Source of the DNA: CAZVUW01 sp964629825
Lineage (GTDB): Bacteria; Actinomycetota; Nitriliruptoria; Euzebyales; Egibacteraceae
NCBI GenBank assembly: GCA_964629825.1
Contig: CAZVUW010000081.1
Span: forward strand, 1-14,684
Direction of reading: 5' to 3'
Length of the DNA stretch: 14,684 nt
The position numbers and the translations under genes are program-made. Under the pieces are notes generated by a model. That model was not told where the DNA came from. It saw only the letters and a list, made by a program, of their open reading frames with translations, and made no database searches. Below are positions 13,858 through 14,684 of the stretch, in pieces (position 1 is the stretch's first letter; each line of letters opens with the position of its first letter).

Positions 13858-14684
13858 TCAGGCGTGGTCGGCGGCGGCCTTCTCGCGCAGGAACTCGTCG
13901 TAGTCACGGATGTAGTCGTCCGGGTCGTACTCGTGCGAGGCGAAGACCAGCAGGACGGCGTCGGGGGAGTAGTGGTACTGCGTGCCCCAGATCATGGCGG
14001 GCATGTAGAGGCCGACGTCGGGGCGGTCGAGCAGGAACTCCTGGCGCACCTGGCCGTCGTCGGCGACGCAGCGGACGCTGCCGCGCAGGCAGACCAGGAA
14101 CTGCTCGCAGACGCGGTGGGCGTGCTCGCCGCGGACGTCCTTGGTGGGCACGTCGAACACGGTGAAGGTGCGGGCCGGGACGAACGGCAGGTCCGAGGCG
14201 AGGTTGACGGCGACGAGGCTGCCGCGCAGGTCCACGGCGCGCTTGAGGGTGTGCAGGCGGACCCCGGGGACGCGGCTCGGTCCGGCCTCGGCCGCGGAGG
14301 GCGTCGGCTCGGCCTCGGTGGGCGGCGCGCCGTCCACGTAGCCGACGATGCGGGCCGGGTTGCCGACGACGACCGCGTTGGCGGGTACGTCGCGGGTGAC
14401 CACCGCTCCGGCGCCGACCATGGCGCGGCGGCCGATCCGCAGGCCCGGCAGGATCGTGCAGTTCGCGCCGAGCGAGGCGCCGGTGGCGACCTCCGTGACC
14501 GGGATCTCGTCCTGCCACTGGCGGCTGCGCGGGTAGCGGTCGTTGGTGAAGGTCGCGTTGGGGCCGACGAAGACGTCGTCCGCCAGCCGGATGCCGTCCC
14601 ACAGCTGCACGCCGCTCTTGATCGTGACGCGGTCGCCGACGACGACGTCGTTCTCGATGAAGACGTGGTCGCAGACGTTGCAGT
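13858..14684 (-). CDS. Bifunctional sugar N-acetyltransferase / 3,4-ketoisomerase (WxcM/FdtD-like), 5' end outside window
   Basis: The window holds the last 274 codons; the frame stays open to the right edge. Residues 1-115 are hexapeptide left-handed beta-helix coils: CDHVFIENDVVVGDRVTIKS, GVQLWDGI, FVGPNATFTND (38-48) and VVVGNPARIVGY (80-91 counted from Val 14610). This is the pattern of QdtC/FdtC/WxcM amino-sugar N-acetyltransferases that act on dTDP-3-amino-3,6-dideoxyhexoses. A Pro/Ala/Glu-rich linker of about 25 residues leads to a cupin half of about 130 residues with the isomerase motif RGEHAHRVCEQF (HAH at 14116-14124). This fits FdtA/QdtA dTDP-4-keto-6-deoxyglucose 3,4-ketoisomerases. 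Fusion in one chain matches the known WxcM/FdtD arrangement. The missing step between the two activities, a PLP aminotransferase, should be encoded upstream, outside the window. The product would feed the glycan assembled by the convergent operon. Its promoter is not in the window. Confidence 0.88.
   Translation of the reverse strand, partial: CNVCDHVFIENDVVVGDRVTIKSGVQLWDGIRLADDVFVGPNATFTNDRYPRSRQWQDEIPVTEVATGASLGANCTILPGLRIGRRAMVGAGAVVTRDVPANAVVVGNPARIVGYVDGAPPTEAEPTPSAAEAGPSRVPGVRLHTLKRAVDLRGSLVAVNLASDLPFVPARTFTVFDVPTKDVRGEHAHRVCEQFLVCLRGSVRCVADDGQVRQEFLLDRPDVGLYMPAMIWGTQYHYSPDAVLLVFASHEYDPDDYIRDYDEFLREKAAADHA

Noticed and set aside
1..14684. tRNA, rRNA, CRISPR array, insertion sequence or phage integrase
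   Set aside because: No cloverleaf, regular spaced repeats, transposase or recombinase motifs were seen on either strand.

Overview
The window is very GC-rich. It has GTG and TTG starts, overlapping start and stop codons, few AT-rich gaps and one canonical sigma-A-type promoter. This points to a high-GC Gram-positive bacterium (Actinomycetota). The sequence gives no safe basis for a genus.

Region 1 (1-5182) holds two tandem paralogues of a large secreted parallel beta-helix protein. The first is cut by the left window edge. The second is complete and has a twin-arginine signal peptide, then a G8-like domain, then a beta-helix carrying a Gly-Arg-Tyr-x-x-His-x-His motif. That order recalls the animal CEMIP/TMEM2 (hyaluronan-depolymerising) family. 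The second copy also carries about 470 extra residues, apparently another beta-helix inserted in the middle of the first. The two genes share a 55-nt perfectly identical stretch.

Region 2 (5183-5386) has a strong hairpin terminator, a textbook promoter (TTGACC, 17 nt, TACAGT) and a leader of about 65 nt.

Region 3 (5387-13775) is one tightly packed nine-gene operon on the plus strand. In order it encodes an ABC ATPase, an ABC-2 permease, a GT2 glycosyltransferase, three PAPS-dependent-type sulfotransferases, a second GT2, a GT4 and a third GT2. Most junctions overlap by 1-11 nt. The simplest reading is assembly, sulfation and ABC export of a sulfated cell-surface glycan or glycolipid.

Region 4 (13776-13857) is a convergent spacer with two abutting palindromes that probably ends transcription from both sides.

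Region 5 (13858-14684, minus strand, 5' end outside the window) is a WxcM/FdtD-like fusion of a left-handed beta-helix N-acetyltransferase and a cupin 3,4-ketoisomerase. It would make a dTDP-3-acetamido-3,6-dideoxyhexose, a typical surface-glycan sugar. The locus therefore looks like a surface polysaccharide island: activated amino-sugar supply, assembly, sulfation and export, plus exported beta-helix proteins that may bind or cut a glycan. The polymer and the substrate of the beta-helix proteins cannot be read from sequence alone.
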